DNA of 50,405 nt from Cytophagaceae bacterium (GCA_027488335.1 JAIYBU010000163.1:1-50405), one strand, 5' to 3'. Shown: positions 33,713 through 41,923, counted from the first letter of the stretch. Numbers and translations: made by a program. The notes: generated by a model not told the origin, from the letters alone.

Positions 33713-34150
33713 TTATATTTTTATGCCAGTCGTAACTAAATTAGACGTGCATTTTGCAATAATTTTATGCTCTGAATTCCTGATTTCACATTCCATATTG
33801 ATAACCGTTTTTCCTGCTCTAATCACTTTCGATTTAACGTAAATAACATCGCCAACTTTGGCGGGAAGCAAATAATCAACGCTTAGATTAATTGTTGAAT
33901 AAAAACTCTCACGACCCAACGAAAAAACCGTCATTCCCATCACGTCATCCATCATCGAAGCAGATACGCCACCGTGCAGAATCTTGCCAGGATTGGTCAT
34001 TTCTTCACGCACCACAAACTCAACCGTGAGTGAGCCTTCTTCTACCGCAATCAATTTTCCATTAAGCCAACGCCCCAAAGCCGATGGGCTCATTTCGGCA
34101 GCATTTTTACCGATATTTGCTGTGAAATAATCTAAAACTTGATTTGTCAT
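33713..34150 (-). CDS. PaaI-like hotdog thioesterase
   Basis: 145 aa single hotdog-fold protein: NPGKILHGGVSASMMDDVMGMTVFSL carries the conserved HGG with the following acidic residue typical of PaaI/YdiI-type acyl-CoA thioesterases, and LSVDYLLPAKVGDVIYVKSKVIRAGKTV gives the rest of the fold. The substrate is an acyl- or aryl-CoA. Separated from tetR by only 2 bp, so translated from the same message. Confidence 0.88.
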   Translation of the reverse strand: MTNQVLDYFTANIGKNAAEMSPSALGRWLNGKLIAVEEGSLTVEFVVREEMTNPGKILHGGVSASMMDDVMGMTVFSLGRESFYSTINLSVDYLLPAKVGDVIYVKSKVIRAGKTVINMECEIRNSEHKIIAKCTSNLVTTGIKI

Positions 34151-34152
34151 TG

Positions 34153-34776
34153 TTACTTTTTATAAGTTTTTAAGATTTGCACAAATTGAGCATAAGCATC
34201 TTCTAAAAGTTGGATTCTTTTTTCTTCGGTAAAAATCATGGTTCGGCGGCGTAAATGTAGCGTTGCCAAGCCGTGTACTAAACTCCACACCATTACCGAA
34301 ATAGTTTCGTTTTCTGCTCCTTCAAAATAGCCCGCTTTCATACAATCTGCTACCACGAATTTTAGCGTTTCAAAAGCCCGTTCACCATCGCACCAAATTT
34401 CTTCTCTACACTCCAAGGTTTCCATTGGGGCGGTCATGACAAACATTAAATCATATAATTCGGGATTTTCAAAAGCGTATTTTAAGTAATGTTTTCCCAA
34501 CGAAATTAATCTATCAAAAGAGTCAGTTTCGCCCATAATTCCTGTTTGCATGGCCAGCATCAATGCTCCAAAAGCCTCCACGTGCAACGCAAAAAGAATT
34601 TCGTTTTTATCTTTAAAATACAAATAAATCGTTCCTGCACTATACTCAATCTTTTCGGCAATATTACGAATACTTGTTTTTTCAAACCCTTGTTCCAAAA
34701 AAAGCGAACGTGCGGCATCTAAAATTTGTCGCTTCATTTCTACTTTTTCTCTTTCTTTTCTATCAGTTACACCCAT
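34153..34776 (-). CDS. TetR family transcriptional repressor
   Basis: 207 aa. N-terminal TetR HTH (residues about 12-60: ILDAARSLFLEQGFEKTSIRNIAEKIEYSAGTIYLYFKDKNEILF) with a helical ligand-binding C-terminus. It is the first gene of the tetR-thioesterase unit, itself beside the efflux operon. A perfect palindrome inside its own promoter and a near-identical one upstream of tolC indicate that it controls both its own unit and the pump. It likely responds to a compound exported by the pump. Confidence 0.93.
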   Translation of the reverse strand: MGVTDRKEREKVEMKRQILDAARSLFLEQGFEKTSIRNIAEKIEYSAGTIYLYFKDKNEILFALHVEAFGALMLAMQTGIMGETDSFDRLISLGKHYLKYAFENPELYDLMFVMTAPMETLECREEIWCDGERAFETLKFVVADCMKAGYFEGAENETISVMVWSLVHGLATLHLRRRTMIFTEEKRIQLLEDAYAQFVQILKTYKK

Positions 34777-34805
34777 TTGAAAAACAATTATATTACTTAA
34801 CGATG

Positions 34806-34837
34806 CAAATAAACTGAACGGTGTTCAGAAAAGCAAA
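34806..34837 (-). promoter_or_regulatory. tetR promoter
   Basis: On the minus strand: TTTG (34837-34834), 20-bp spacer, TTTATTTG (34813-34806), a 7-of-8 match to TAnnTTTG. It lies about 30 bp upstream of the tetR start. Confidence 0.55.
34814..34828. promoter_or_regulatory. Primary TetR operator inside the promoter spacer
   Basis: Perfect 6+3+6 palindrome CTGAAC-GGT-GTTCAG, located exactly within the -33/-7 spacer of tetR, so bound repressor would exclude RNA polymerase. Confidence 0.75.
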
Positions 34838-34896
34838 TATTTTTTAAAAAAAGTGTGACACGTTTTTCTCAAATCTAAATTACTTACATAAAAAAA

Positions 34897-34920
34897 TCCC
34901 CTCCCTGAAAAAAGAGGGGA
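34897..34920 (-). terminator. Terminator of bshC
   Basis: TCCCCTC / GAGGGGA 7-bp GC-rich stem with 10-nt loop; on the minus strand it is followed by TTTTTTT. It lies 27 bp past the bshC stop. Confidence 0.85.
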
Positions 34921-34946
34921 AATAAAAATTGCACAATGTGAGTACC

Positions 34947-36491
34947 TTATATTTCAACAATATTAAAACGATAATCAATCGGGTCGAAGGCTTCAAGAAG
35001 TTTATGGATGAACTCTTTATCATTTAGATAGAAGTTTAAGAAATTTTCCTTGCGTTCTTGTAAACCACCATCGGGGAAGAGTTTTTGTTTCAAAGCCAAA
35101 AGCTGTGTAACCGATGTTTCTTGATTACGTTCTTCGGCTTTTTTGATACGTTTTTCGAGGTTTTCGAGCGAACTGATAATTTTAGCCTTTTCGGCCTCTA
35201 CTGCACCTTTCATGGTTTGGTCAATGGCCAACGATTTTTTTAAGATTCGTTCAAAAACTTCACTTACATCGTCAATTTCAAAAGCCAAACTCAGCGAATT
35301 ATCAGAATTGCGTTCTACAAAACTTCTGCGTAAACTTACTTCATCAGCAAAAAGCTCTTCGGCCGTAATTCCAAGTTTGTCTATGCGTTTTTGACTCGCT
35401 TGATTAATTACCAAAGCAAAATTTCGAGGCATTAATAGTGGAAATTGTTCACCATAGTGGTCGAAAATACCTTTGAGTTGCAGCCAATAAGGCACTTCTG
35501 ATGGCCCACCAATATATGCTAAATTGGGAAGAATTGTTTCTTGATAAAGTGGACGTAAAACAACATTCGGGCTAAAGTTTTCTGGCTGGCTATCAAGTAT
35601 TTGCAAGATTTCTGATTCAGAAAAAGACAAATCAGAATTCAATACCTTATAAACACTATTTTCTTTAACGATTCGTTCACGAAGCCCATCTTTTAGATAA
35701 AAGAAATTGATTTCACGAGGTGTGATTTGGGTATGATAGCCCATTTCATTGAGTTCGTTCGACGTCTTCGTAACGATTTCGTTAGCTGAATTTTTCAGTA
35801 AATCGTCTTTGATTATTTCGCTAAAAATACCTTTTAAGGCTGTATTATCGGCATCAATACAAACCAAGCCTTCATTACCGAAAAGCTGGTGCATATAATA
35901 TCGAGCAGCATCGGCGAGTGTCGTATTTTTTAGATATGCTTCCTCAAATAAAGTTGGTTTTTCAGAAAGTTCATCAAAAATGGTTTGTAATTCGGCAGGA
36001 TTCATGCGTCCGACCGCTCCTTTTTGCTCAGTTTCCCATTTATGGTTTTTTCCGAACAAATTGAATGAAGCGATTTCGGCAAAATCGTGGTCTTCGCTGG
36101 CCATCCAATAAACAGGTACAAAATTATAGGCAGGAAATTCGGCTTTTAATTTTTTGGCCAAATTGATTATCGTCACGATTTTATAAATCACATAAAGCGG
36201 CCCTGTGAAGATATTAAGCTGATGCCCAGTCGTAACCGTGAACGTATTTGGCTCTAACAAAATATCAAGATTAGGTTTATTATCTAAAACTTGGTACTGT
36301 TTTTTGAGTACAGAAACCAAAATTTTACGTTTATCATCAGTAAATTTCCTTGATTCAATTACGTTACTAAACCCCTGTATATCAGGATATTGATTATAGA
36401 ATTTTTCAAGATTTTCGTTTTTTGAAATATAATCTAAAAAAAGTTTCGGAAATGCACCGACCGAATCTAAGGCAATTTGTTGAGAGGGCAT
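34947..36491 (-). CDS. bshC: Putative cysteine ligase BshC (bacillithiol synthesis)
   Basis: 514 aa, full length for the family. Recognised by FTVTTGHQLNIFTGPLYVIYKIVTIINLA, FVPVYWMASEDHDFAEIASFNLFG, and the C-terminal coiled-coil (residues about 400-460) followed by KQKLFPDGGLQERKENFLNFYL. BshC completes bacillithiol by adding cysteine to glucosaminyl-malate, so this organism probably uses bacillithiol as its main thiol. bshA and bshB are not in the window. Single gene with its own terminator. Confidence 0.93.
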   Translation of the reverse strand: MPSQQIALDSVGAFPKLFLDYISKNENLEKFYNQYPDIQGFSNVIESRKFTDDKRKILVSVLKKQYQVLDNKPNLDILLEPNTFTVTTGHQLNIFTGPLYVIYKIVTIINLAKKLKAEFPAYNFVPVYWMASEDHDFAEIASFNLFGKNHKWETEQKGAVGRMNPAELQTIFDELSEKPTLFEEAYLKNTTLADAARYYMHQLFGNEGLVCIDADNTALKGIFSEIIKDDLLKNSANEIVTKTSNELNEMGYHTQITPREINFFYLKDGLRERIVKENSVYKVLNSDLSFSESEILQILDSQPENFSPNVVLRPLYQETILPNLAYIGGPSEVPYWLQLKGIFDHYGEQFPLLMPRNFALVINQASQKRIDKLGITAEELFADEVSLRRSFVERNSDNSLSLAFEIDDVSEVFERILKKSLAIDQTMKGAVEAEKAKIISSLENLEKRIKKAEERNQETSVTQLLALKQKLFPDGGLQERKENFLNFYLNDKEFIHKLLEAFDPIDYRFNIVEI

Positions 36492-36550
36492 GTGTATGTT
36501 TTTTGCTTTGCTCTAAACAGAACACGAAAAAATGCCGACAGGTTTCAAAG

Positions 36551-36585
36551 GAATTACGAATTACGAATTACGAATTACGAATAAC
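36551..36585. repeat. GAATTAC heptanucleotide tandem repeat
   Basis: Four perfect copies of GAATTAC and a fifth with one change (GAATAAC), in the 169-bp gap between the acyl-CoA ligase and bshC. The number of copies could vary between strains. Confidence 0.85.
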
Positions 36586-36660
36586 CAGTGCATCTTATTG
36601 ATAATCAGTGAATTATAAACAAAAACTCTTTCGTTCTTAATTCTTCATTCTACATTAAAA

Positions 36661-38427
36661 TTACTCATACATTCCGTCAATCACAGTTTTATATTTTGCC
36701 ATAATTGCTTTGCGTTTAGGTTTGAGTGTTGGTGTAATTTCGCCACCTTCGACCGTCCACGGGGTAGCCAAAAGCGTAAATTTCTTGACTTGTTCGTAAG
36801 TAGCAAATTCTTTGTTGAAACGAGCGATTTCACCAAAAATTAACTTTAGAATTTGTTGATTTTTAATCATTTCGGCATCAGATGTATAGTCAATTCCTTG
36901 CGATTTACACCATTCACGAATCGCAATAAACTCAGGAATAATCAATGCCGCAGGAAATTTCTGACTTTCGCCCACCACCATTAGCTGTTCAATATATACC
37001 GACTCTTTCATCTTATTTTCAAGCATTTGTGGAGCTACATATTTTCCGCCCGATGTTTTGAAAATTTCTTTTTTACGGTCGGTAATTTTCAAATATTTAC
37101 CTTCTTCGAGTGTGCCAATGTCGCCCGTGTGTAGCCAACCTTCGTGGTCGATTACTTCTTTCGTAAGTTCAGGTTTATTGTAGTAGCCCAGCATTACATT
37201 TGGCCCTTTCACCAAAATTTCACCATCCTCGGCGATTTTTACCGTCGTTCCGTCAATGATTGGACCGACAGTACCGATTCTTAAATCTAAAGATAAAACC
37301 CGATTGGTAGCAATAACGGGCGATGTTTCGGTCATACCGTAGCCTTCCGAGACAGGAAGGCCTGCTGCCCAGAAAACCCTCGCCAAACGTGGCTGCAGAG
37401 CGGCCGCTCCCGAACAAATCATGCGGATATTTCCGCCCAAAGCCTCTTGCCATTTGCTAAAAACAAGCTTTTTTGCCCATTTTAGCTGAAAATTATACCA
37501 CGCTCCAAATTCTTGGTTAGGGTCATATTTCAAGCCTAAATCTAAGGCCCACAAGAAAATTCGGCGTTTCAAACCGCTGCGTTCATAGCCTTTTGCCACG
37601 ATTTTATCGTAAACTTTTTCGAGTAAACGAGGTACAGTTGTGAAAATATGTGGCTGAACATCTCGCAAATCTTCAGCAATTGTTGCCATATTTTGAGCAT
37701 AATAAATGGATACACCTTTACTCATGTAGAGATACAAAACCATACGTTCATATACATGGTTGAGTGGTAGAAAACTCAAAGCTCGGCAGGTTTCATCAAT
37801 CGGGAAATTATCTTTACACGATTCAAAATTACTAATCAGATTTCGGTGCGAAAGCATCACACCTTTCGGGTTTCCTGTGGTGCCTGAGGTGTAAATAATG
37901 GTTAGTAAATCATCGGTTTTGATGTTTGATTTGATGTTTTCGAGCTTCTCAATATTTTGATTATCAGCTTGTTCGATGATTTCTTTCCAATGGTTATTAC
38001 CCACTATTTTATCGAACGAATAAATTTCTTGTACGCTCGGAGCATCTTGGGCGGCAGCTTGTGCTTTTTTTAGGAGGTCGGCATCGCCCACAAAAACCAA
38101 TTTTATACTGGCATCGTTGAAAATATATTTATAATCTTCTGCCGTGATATTTGGGTAAAGCGGCACACCAATGGCTCCGACTTGCTGTACGGCAAAATCT
38201 ATGATATTCCATTCGGGGCGGCTTTCGGAAATAACTGCAATTTTATCGCCTTTTTCGATACCGATTTTCAATAAACCCAAACTCAATTGCGTCACAGAGT
38301 CTATGAAACTATTTGCCGAAATGCGTTGCCATTCGCCTTTATATTTAGCAGCAAAAACATCAGGTTTGTTGTATTTTGCCAGTGATTGGTCTAATAAATC
38401 GAAAACTCTTGTAATAGTTTGTGACAT
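36661..38427 (-). CDS. Long-chain fatty acid--CoA ligase (AMP-forming)
   Basis: 588 aa ANL-superfamily enzyme. P-loop-like motif IIYTSGTTGNPKGVM (177-191), GYGMTETSP, hinge HEGWLHTGDIG and the C-terminal catalytic lysine region ITPTLKPKRKAIMAKYK. It activates fatty acids with ATP to acyl-adenylate and then acyl-CoA. Length and the ITAEDYKYIFNDA segment fit the FAA/long-chain (AMP-forming) type. A perfect GTGAAC-type palindrome lies 9 bp upstream of the start. Confidence 0.93.
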   Translation of the reverse strand: MSQTITRVFDLLDQSLAKYNKPDVFAAKYKGEWQRISANSFIDSVTQLSLGLLKIGIEKGDKIAVISESRPEWNIIDFAVQQVGAIGVPLYPNITAEDYKYIFNDASIKLVFVGDADLLKKAQAAAQDAPSVQEIYSFDKIVGNNHWKEIIEQADNQNIEKLENIKSNIKTDDLLTIIYTSGTTGNPKGVMLSHRNLISNFESCKDNFPIDETCRALSFLPLNHVYERMVLYLYMSKGVSIYYAQNMATIAEDLRDVQPHIFTTVPRLLEKVYDKIVAKGYERSGLKRRIFLWALDLGLKYDPNQEFGAWYNFQLKWAKKLVFSKWQEALGGNIRMICSGAAALQPRLARVFWAAGLPVSEGYGMTETSPVIATNRVLSLDLRIGTVGPIIDGTTVKIAEDGEILVKGPNVMLGYYNKPELTKEVIDHEGWLHTGDIGTLEEGKYLKITDRKKEIFKTSGGKYVAPQMLENKMKESVYIEQLMVVGESQKFPAALIIPEFIAIREWCKSQGIDYTSDAEMIKNQQILKLIFGEIARFNKEFATYEQVKKFTLLATPWTVEGGEITPTLKPKRKAIMAKYKTVIDGMYE

Positions 38428-38435
38428 CCTTATGG

Positions 38436-38454
38436 TGTGAACTGCCTGTTCACA
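38436..38454. promoter_or_regulatory. Palindrome upstream of acyl-CoA ligase
   Basis: TGTGAAC, TGCCT, GTTCACA: perfect 7-bp arms with a 5-bp centre, 9-27 bp before the start codon. Suggests a repressor site (TetR/FadR-type arms) or a 5' UTR hairpin. Confidence 0.55.
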
Positions 38455-38540
38455 GAGAGAGTTGTACGCATTTTTTTTATTTCATTGACTCGCAAACGAC
38501 AGGTTGAAAATCAAGTCTTTAGCTTGGTTGTCCTACAATG

Positions 38541-39554
38541 CTAAAATTTATTCTCGTCAACGTCTTTTATGAATTGAATAACATTTGGAAAATAGGTTTT
38601 TTGGTCATCCCAAAAAGATAAGTGACTCCCATCGGGACAATATAAATAACGCCCTTTTTGTACCGATTTGCTAATATATTCCATTGCTTTTGGGTCCATC
38701 GTATCATATTTTGCACCAATGGCAAGCGTTGGTACTTTGATATTCGGTAAACTTGCTTTTCTATCCCAAGTCAGTAACCTTCCGCCTACTTTAAACTCGC
38801 TTGGGCCTTGCATCAGTACATAAATATGTTCGTTGAGGTGCTTAAAAGTACGGTTTACTGGCTCTGGCCACTCGGGCAAACGACAAATGTGTTGATTGTA
38901 ATATTCACGGGTAACTAAATCGACATATACTGGGTTTTTGAAATCGCCAGCAGCTTCAAAAGCATTGAGCGAATCGACCAATGATTTTCGCATTTGGCTT
39001 CTTAATACTTCGTTGTATTTGGCATAATCAGGAATACTCGGCATCATATTGCTGATTATCAAGCCTTTCAGATTATCTTGGTATTTCAAGGCATATTCCA
39101 TTGCCAAGATTCCGCCCCAAGAGTTTCCGAGTAAATAAAAGTTATTTTTATCTAAACCCAATGCCTTGCGGACTTGCTCAACTTCCTCGACAAAACGTGG
39201 GGTTGTCCAAAGAGAATCGTTTTGGGGTTGGTCTGAATAATACGACCCGAGTTGGTCATATTCATACATTTCAAAGCCTTCTTTCGGAAAAAAACTCTCG
39301 AAGCACTCCATGTATTCGTGGGTCATCGCTGGGCCTCCGTGTAGCAATAAAATTTTGATTCGTGGATTATCGCCAAATTTTTTTGTCCAAACTTTAAATT
39401 TACCTGCCAGTGTTTCTATTTCTACCATTTTTACGCCACCTGTTTGGATTTCGTCCGAAACCGATAAGGTAGAGTTCGCAGTTTCTGAAGATTTTTTTTT
39501 ATCACAACTTGTAAAGAAGACAACAGCCGTCAATAACAATAAAATATTTTTCAT
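38541..39554 (-). CDS. Alpha/beta hydrolase lipoprotein, proline iminopeptidase-like (S33)
   Basis: 337 aa. Lipobox at C17 (VVFFTSC). Family S33 motifs: LHGGPAMTHEY (oxyanion HGGP), nucleophile S145 in LLGNSWGG (the iminopeptidase GxSWGG), and the Asp/His of the triad in AKYDTMDPK and PDGSHLSFWDD. Likely an exported peptidase or esterase on the periplasmic face. The ATG at 39554 gives the lipoprotein signal; an upstream in-frame start would mask it. Confidence 0.88.
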   Translation of the reverse strand: MKNILLLLTAVVFFTSCDKKKSSETANSTLSVSDEIQTGGVKMVEIETLAGKFKVWTKKFGDNPRIKILLLHGGPAMTHEYMECFESFFPKEGFEMYEYDQLGSYYSDQPQNDSLWTTPRFVEEVEQVRKALGLDKNNFYLLGNSWGGILAMEYALKYQDNLKGLIISNMMPSIPDYAKYNEVLRSQMRKSLVDSLNAFEAAGDFKNPVYVDLVTREYYNQHICRLPEWPEPVNRTFKHLNEHIYVLMQGPSEFKVGGRLLTWDRKASLPNIKVPTLAIGAKYDTMDPKAMEYISKSVQKGRYLYCPDGSHLSFWDDQKTYFPNVIQFIKDVDENKF

Positions 39555-39709
39555 ATAGCCAGTTTGATTAGATTTATACAAATATAAGTTATAAAAATCC
39601 AACTTTTGAGTGCTTGGGTTTAAAATTTAAAATTTTATGCTTTATAAAATGTCAACCTAAACTTTGAGAAGACTATTTGTTTTAGAATCACTTTGGTAAC
39701 TATATTACG
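39555..39709. other. Non-coding part of a 365-bp gene gap
   Basis: AT-rich, with no ORF above 50 codons or clear hairpin. The gap also holds the pseudogene at 39710. Confidence 0.5.
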
Positions 39710-39895
39710 AAGAAAATACTTGTTATTGGCTCAACGGACTTGCTCGGAAAGTCTGTTGCGGAAGCATTCATTGATGATGGTTTTGATGTTACGCTTTTAG
39801 TTTGAGATAAAAAATTTGGCGGAGAAACTTTTCCCGAAGTAGACATTATTAAAGGAGACATACGAAACCGAGCAGACGTAAAAAAAGCTGTGTAA
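39710..39895 (+). pseudogene. Decayed NAD(P)-binding (NmrA/epimerase-like) fragment
   Basis: One frame reads KKILVIGSTDLLGKSVAEAF, then IDDGFDVTLLV-stop-DKKFGGETFPEVDIIKGD, then IRNRADVKKAV-stop: the first beta-alpha-beta units of a Rossmann-fold SDR/NmrA protein. The TGA at 39803-39805 stands where an Arg (CGA) is usual, and the nucleotide-binding glycine after Thr is Asp (GSTDLLG instead of GxTGxxG). Only about 60 codons remain; the rest of the gene is absent, replaced by the end of the VTT gene. A degraded remnant rather than a sequencing error, since there are at least three separate lesions. Confidence 0.8.
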
Positions 39896-39919
39896 GGCCA
39901 ATAAAAGTTTGTAAACTAC

Positions 39920-40594
39920 TTAGCTCTCCACTTTTCTTGGCAAAATATAATACAAAATTCCACCGACTGAAACGACCAAGAGTAAAGTTATTAAAATCTT
40001 TTGTAAACTTCCTTCATTCGGATTTTCCAATAGTTTTCTAATCTCTTTGGCCTGTGAACCCGTCCAAACTGCCAACAGTGTTCGTGGAATCATTCCGAAA
40101 AAACCACCTAAAAAGATATTTTTGAGTTTTGCTCCCGATAAAGCAAATACAAAGTTTGTGAGTGCAAAAGGTAAAACAGGAGATAGTTTGGTGAAGAAAA
40201 TAAACTTCAATTCTTCTTTGCGGATATTTTTTAGAATATTACTAATCTGCTTATTATCAGATAGATAATGCCTGAATTTGTCTCCATCAATGCGTTTCGT
40301 GATGATATTTACAAGAAAAATAGCCACCATATTCATCAAGAAAACGGGTAAAACGGCATTCCAACCAATAAAATATCCAAAAATAAGAGCCAGTAGGGTA
40401 GGAGGTGTAAAGGCAAAAGTACAAGTTAGACAACAAATAAACGTAATGAGAGTCCAATCTTGCCAACTAAAAGCCGAAACCGTACTTTCATGAGTGATGA
40501 CCGCAATTGTAAGGGCTGAACTGAAAATTAATGGAACAGCCGTCAGAAAAATTGAAGAAATAAGCGGAAAAGAGTATTTGTTGGAGATTTTCAA
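39920..40594 (-). CDS. TVP38/TMEM64 (VTT/DedA-like) membrane protein
   Basis: 224 aa with about five or six helices. VTT-domain hallmarks: FTPPTLLALIFGYFIGW, FFTKLSPVLPFALTNFVFALSGAKLKNIFLGGFFGMIPRTLLAV (the Fx(R/K)LSPxxPF...N...G motif of re-entrant loops). The family includes bacterial DedA flippases for undecaprenyl phosphate or phosphatidylethanolamine. The start is a TTG at 40594; no ATG is available in the N-terminal region. Confidence 0.82.
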   Translation of the reverse strand: MKISNKYSFPLISSIFLTAVPLIFSSALTIAVITHESTVSAFSWQDWTLITFICCLTCTFAFTPPTLLALIFGYFIGWNAVLPVFLMNMVAIFLVNIITKRIDGDKFRHYLSDNKQISNILKNIRKEELKFIFFTKLSPVLPFALTNFVFALSGAKLKNIFLGGFFGMIPRTLLAVWTGSQAKEIRKLLENPNEGSLQKILITLLLVVSVGGILYYILPRKVES

Positions 40595-40609
40595 ACCAAT
40601 AAAATTAAA

Positions 40610-40637
40610 AATCTCCTTCTTTTATGAGAAGGAGATT
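40610..40637 (-). terminator. Terminator after the beta-barrel candidate gene
   Basis: Perfect 11-bp stem AATCTCCTTCT / AGAAGGAGATT with a 6-nt loop; on the minus strand it is followed by TTTTAATTTTATT. It ends only about 15 bp before the TTG start of the VTT gene. Confidence 0.85.
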
Positions 40638-40668
40638 ACTAAACAAATAATATTTTTAACTTACAAAG

Positions 40669-41292
40669 TTAAAACAAAAATCCGTAACGAAGCGTAATTG
40701 GTGTGGCATTTCCTAATAAACTTTGTGGGCTAATAAACCCTTTATTTGGGTAACCTAAATTATACATCAATGATATAAAACTGCCACGTTTGCCATCGCC
40801 ACCTTGATAAAAACCTGCTCCGATGAGCGGAGAGCCTCCCCAAATTCTTTTATTTGGGTCGGTTGTATTGAGGTTAAACGAATAAAACTGGTCTGCGTAA
40901 GCATTGATGAACTCATATTCAGCATGAGCAAAAAAGCGTTTGAAAACTTGCTGACGAATGAAAATCTTCGGCCCAAAAATTGTATTGTTTGTGTTCGTCG
41001 CACTATTTCGGTTGAAAGTGCCTTGAAAAATAAAGTTTGCACCAATGCCTGCAACCGTTCCTTTATCGTTTAATTCGTAGCCAACCACTGGCGAAGCATC
41101 AATATAAAAAGCACCAAAAAAGCCCAGCCAAAATGTTCCGCCGTATCTCAGTTTTTCTCTCCATTCGGGTTTTGGTTTTTCAAAAAATACCTGTGTTTGG
41201 CTGTCTTTATCACCTGAAGTTGGAATTCCTTCTTGGGCAAAACTGCTCAAGGTGCTAATAATCAATACAATTACTAAAAAAATCTTACGCAT
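40669..41292 (-). CDS. Probable outer-membrane beta-barrel protein
   Basis: 207 aa with a signal peptide (MRKIFLVIVLIISTLSSFAQ) and a mature part rich in alternating aromatic/polar strands: FWLGFFGAFYIDASPVVGYELND, VAGIGANFIFQGTF, RFFAHAEYEFINAYADQFYSF, GSFISLMYNLGYPN, ending LRYGFLF with a terminal Phe, typical of barrels inserted by BamA. No further family is recognised. The ATG overlaps the end of the preceding gene by 8 bp, so translation is coupled. Confidence 0.78.
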   Translation of the reverse strand: MRKIFLVIVLIISTLSSFAQEGIPTSGDKDSQTQVFFEKPKPEWREKLRYGGTFWLGFFGAFYIDASPVVGYELNDKGTVAGIGANFIFQGTFNRNSATNTNNTIFGPKIFIRQQVFKRFFAHAEYEFINAYADQFYSFNLNTTDPNKRIWGGSPLIGAGFYQGGDGKRGSFISLMYNLGYPNKGFISPQSLLGNATPITLRYGFLF

Positions 41293-41755
41293 ACTGTAAC
41301 GTTTGTTCCTGTAAAAACTCAGGAAGTTTAATGGTATCGAGGAGCTGTTCTTCAAGCATATTTGCCCACTCCGTAAGATAAACGATAACATCTGCCCTAA
41401 CATTGTGGCGAAGATAACGATTTTCGGCAGGCAGACGCATTAAAATTTGCTTATCAGCCAATTTTTCGAGGTTTTGGAGGTCTTCCAACGAAAATCCTGA
41501 TGTCAGCATCTCGTGAATCACCAAATCAATGGGCATTTTTGTGATGCCACAGTAATCATTCAATTGCTCATTCCAGTCGCCATGTCCTTGCATAGCGTAG
41601 GCATGAATTTCTGCTTTTGAGCGTTTCGTAATTTCTTGGGCGAGATTTCCGCAATTGCAGCTTCCCATGTGTCCCCACATGTACTCGCTACCAGAGCCAA
41701 GTTTTTTTGCAGTACGACGTAGTGCGTCAATGATTTCTATTTTTGCCTGTGCCAT
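41285..41755 (-). CDS. Conserved-looking hypothetical cytoplasmic protein
   Basis: 156 aa, soluble, mostly helical. Noteworthy: MWGHMGSCNCGNLAQEI with a CxC pair and nearby His residues, GHGDWNEQLNDYCGITK with another Cys, and a Leu-rich helix (SGFSLEDLQNLEKLADKQIL). These could bind a metal, but no family was recognised. It overlaps and probably couples to the downstream barrel gene. Confidence 0.7.
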   Translation of the reverse strand: MAQAKIEIIDALRRTAKKLGSGSEYMWGHMGSCNCGNLAQEITKRSKAEIHAYAMQGHGDWNEQLNDYCGITKMPIDLVIHEMLTSGFSLEDLQNLEKLADKQILMRLPAENRYLRHNVRADVIVYLTEWANMLEEQLLDTIKLPEFLQEQTLQYA

Positions 41756-41856
41756 AGTATTAATGCTTACGGGGTCGCCCGTGCGATGTTTTATGATGGA
41801 TGATTAATAAACTTTTGGTCAAGTGCTTTTGTTTATCGAATTTAGAGTAAAAATAA

Positions 41857-41887
41857 AAGGTCTCTCGAAAAGTATTCAAGAGACCTT
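41857..41887 (-). terminator. Terminator of the CBM48-like gene
   Basis: AAGGTCTCT / AGAGACCTT 9-bp stem, extendable inward, with a T-rich tail on the minus strand (TTTTATTTTTA). It starts 36 bp after the stop codon. Confidence 0.8.
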
Positions 41888-41923
41888 CATAATTTTTTTC
41901 TTACCACTTTCGGGCTTTGTAAG

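Noticed and set aside
36551..36585. CRISPR or origin iterons
   Set aside because: Only 7-bp units, 35 bp in total, without spacers, replication gene or DnaA-like boxes.
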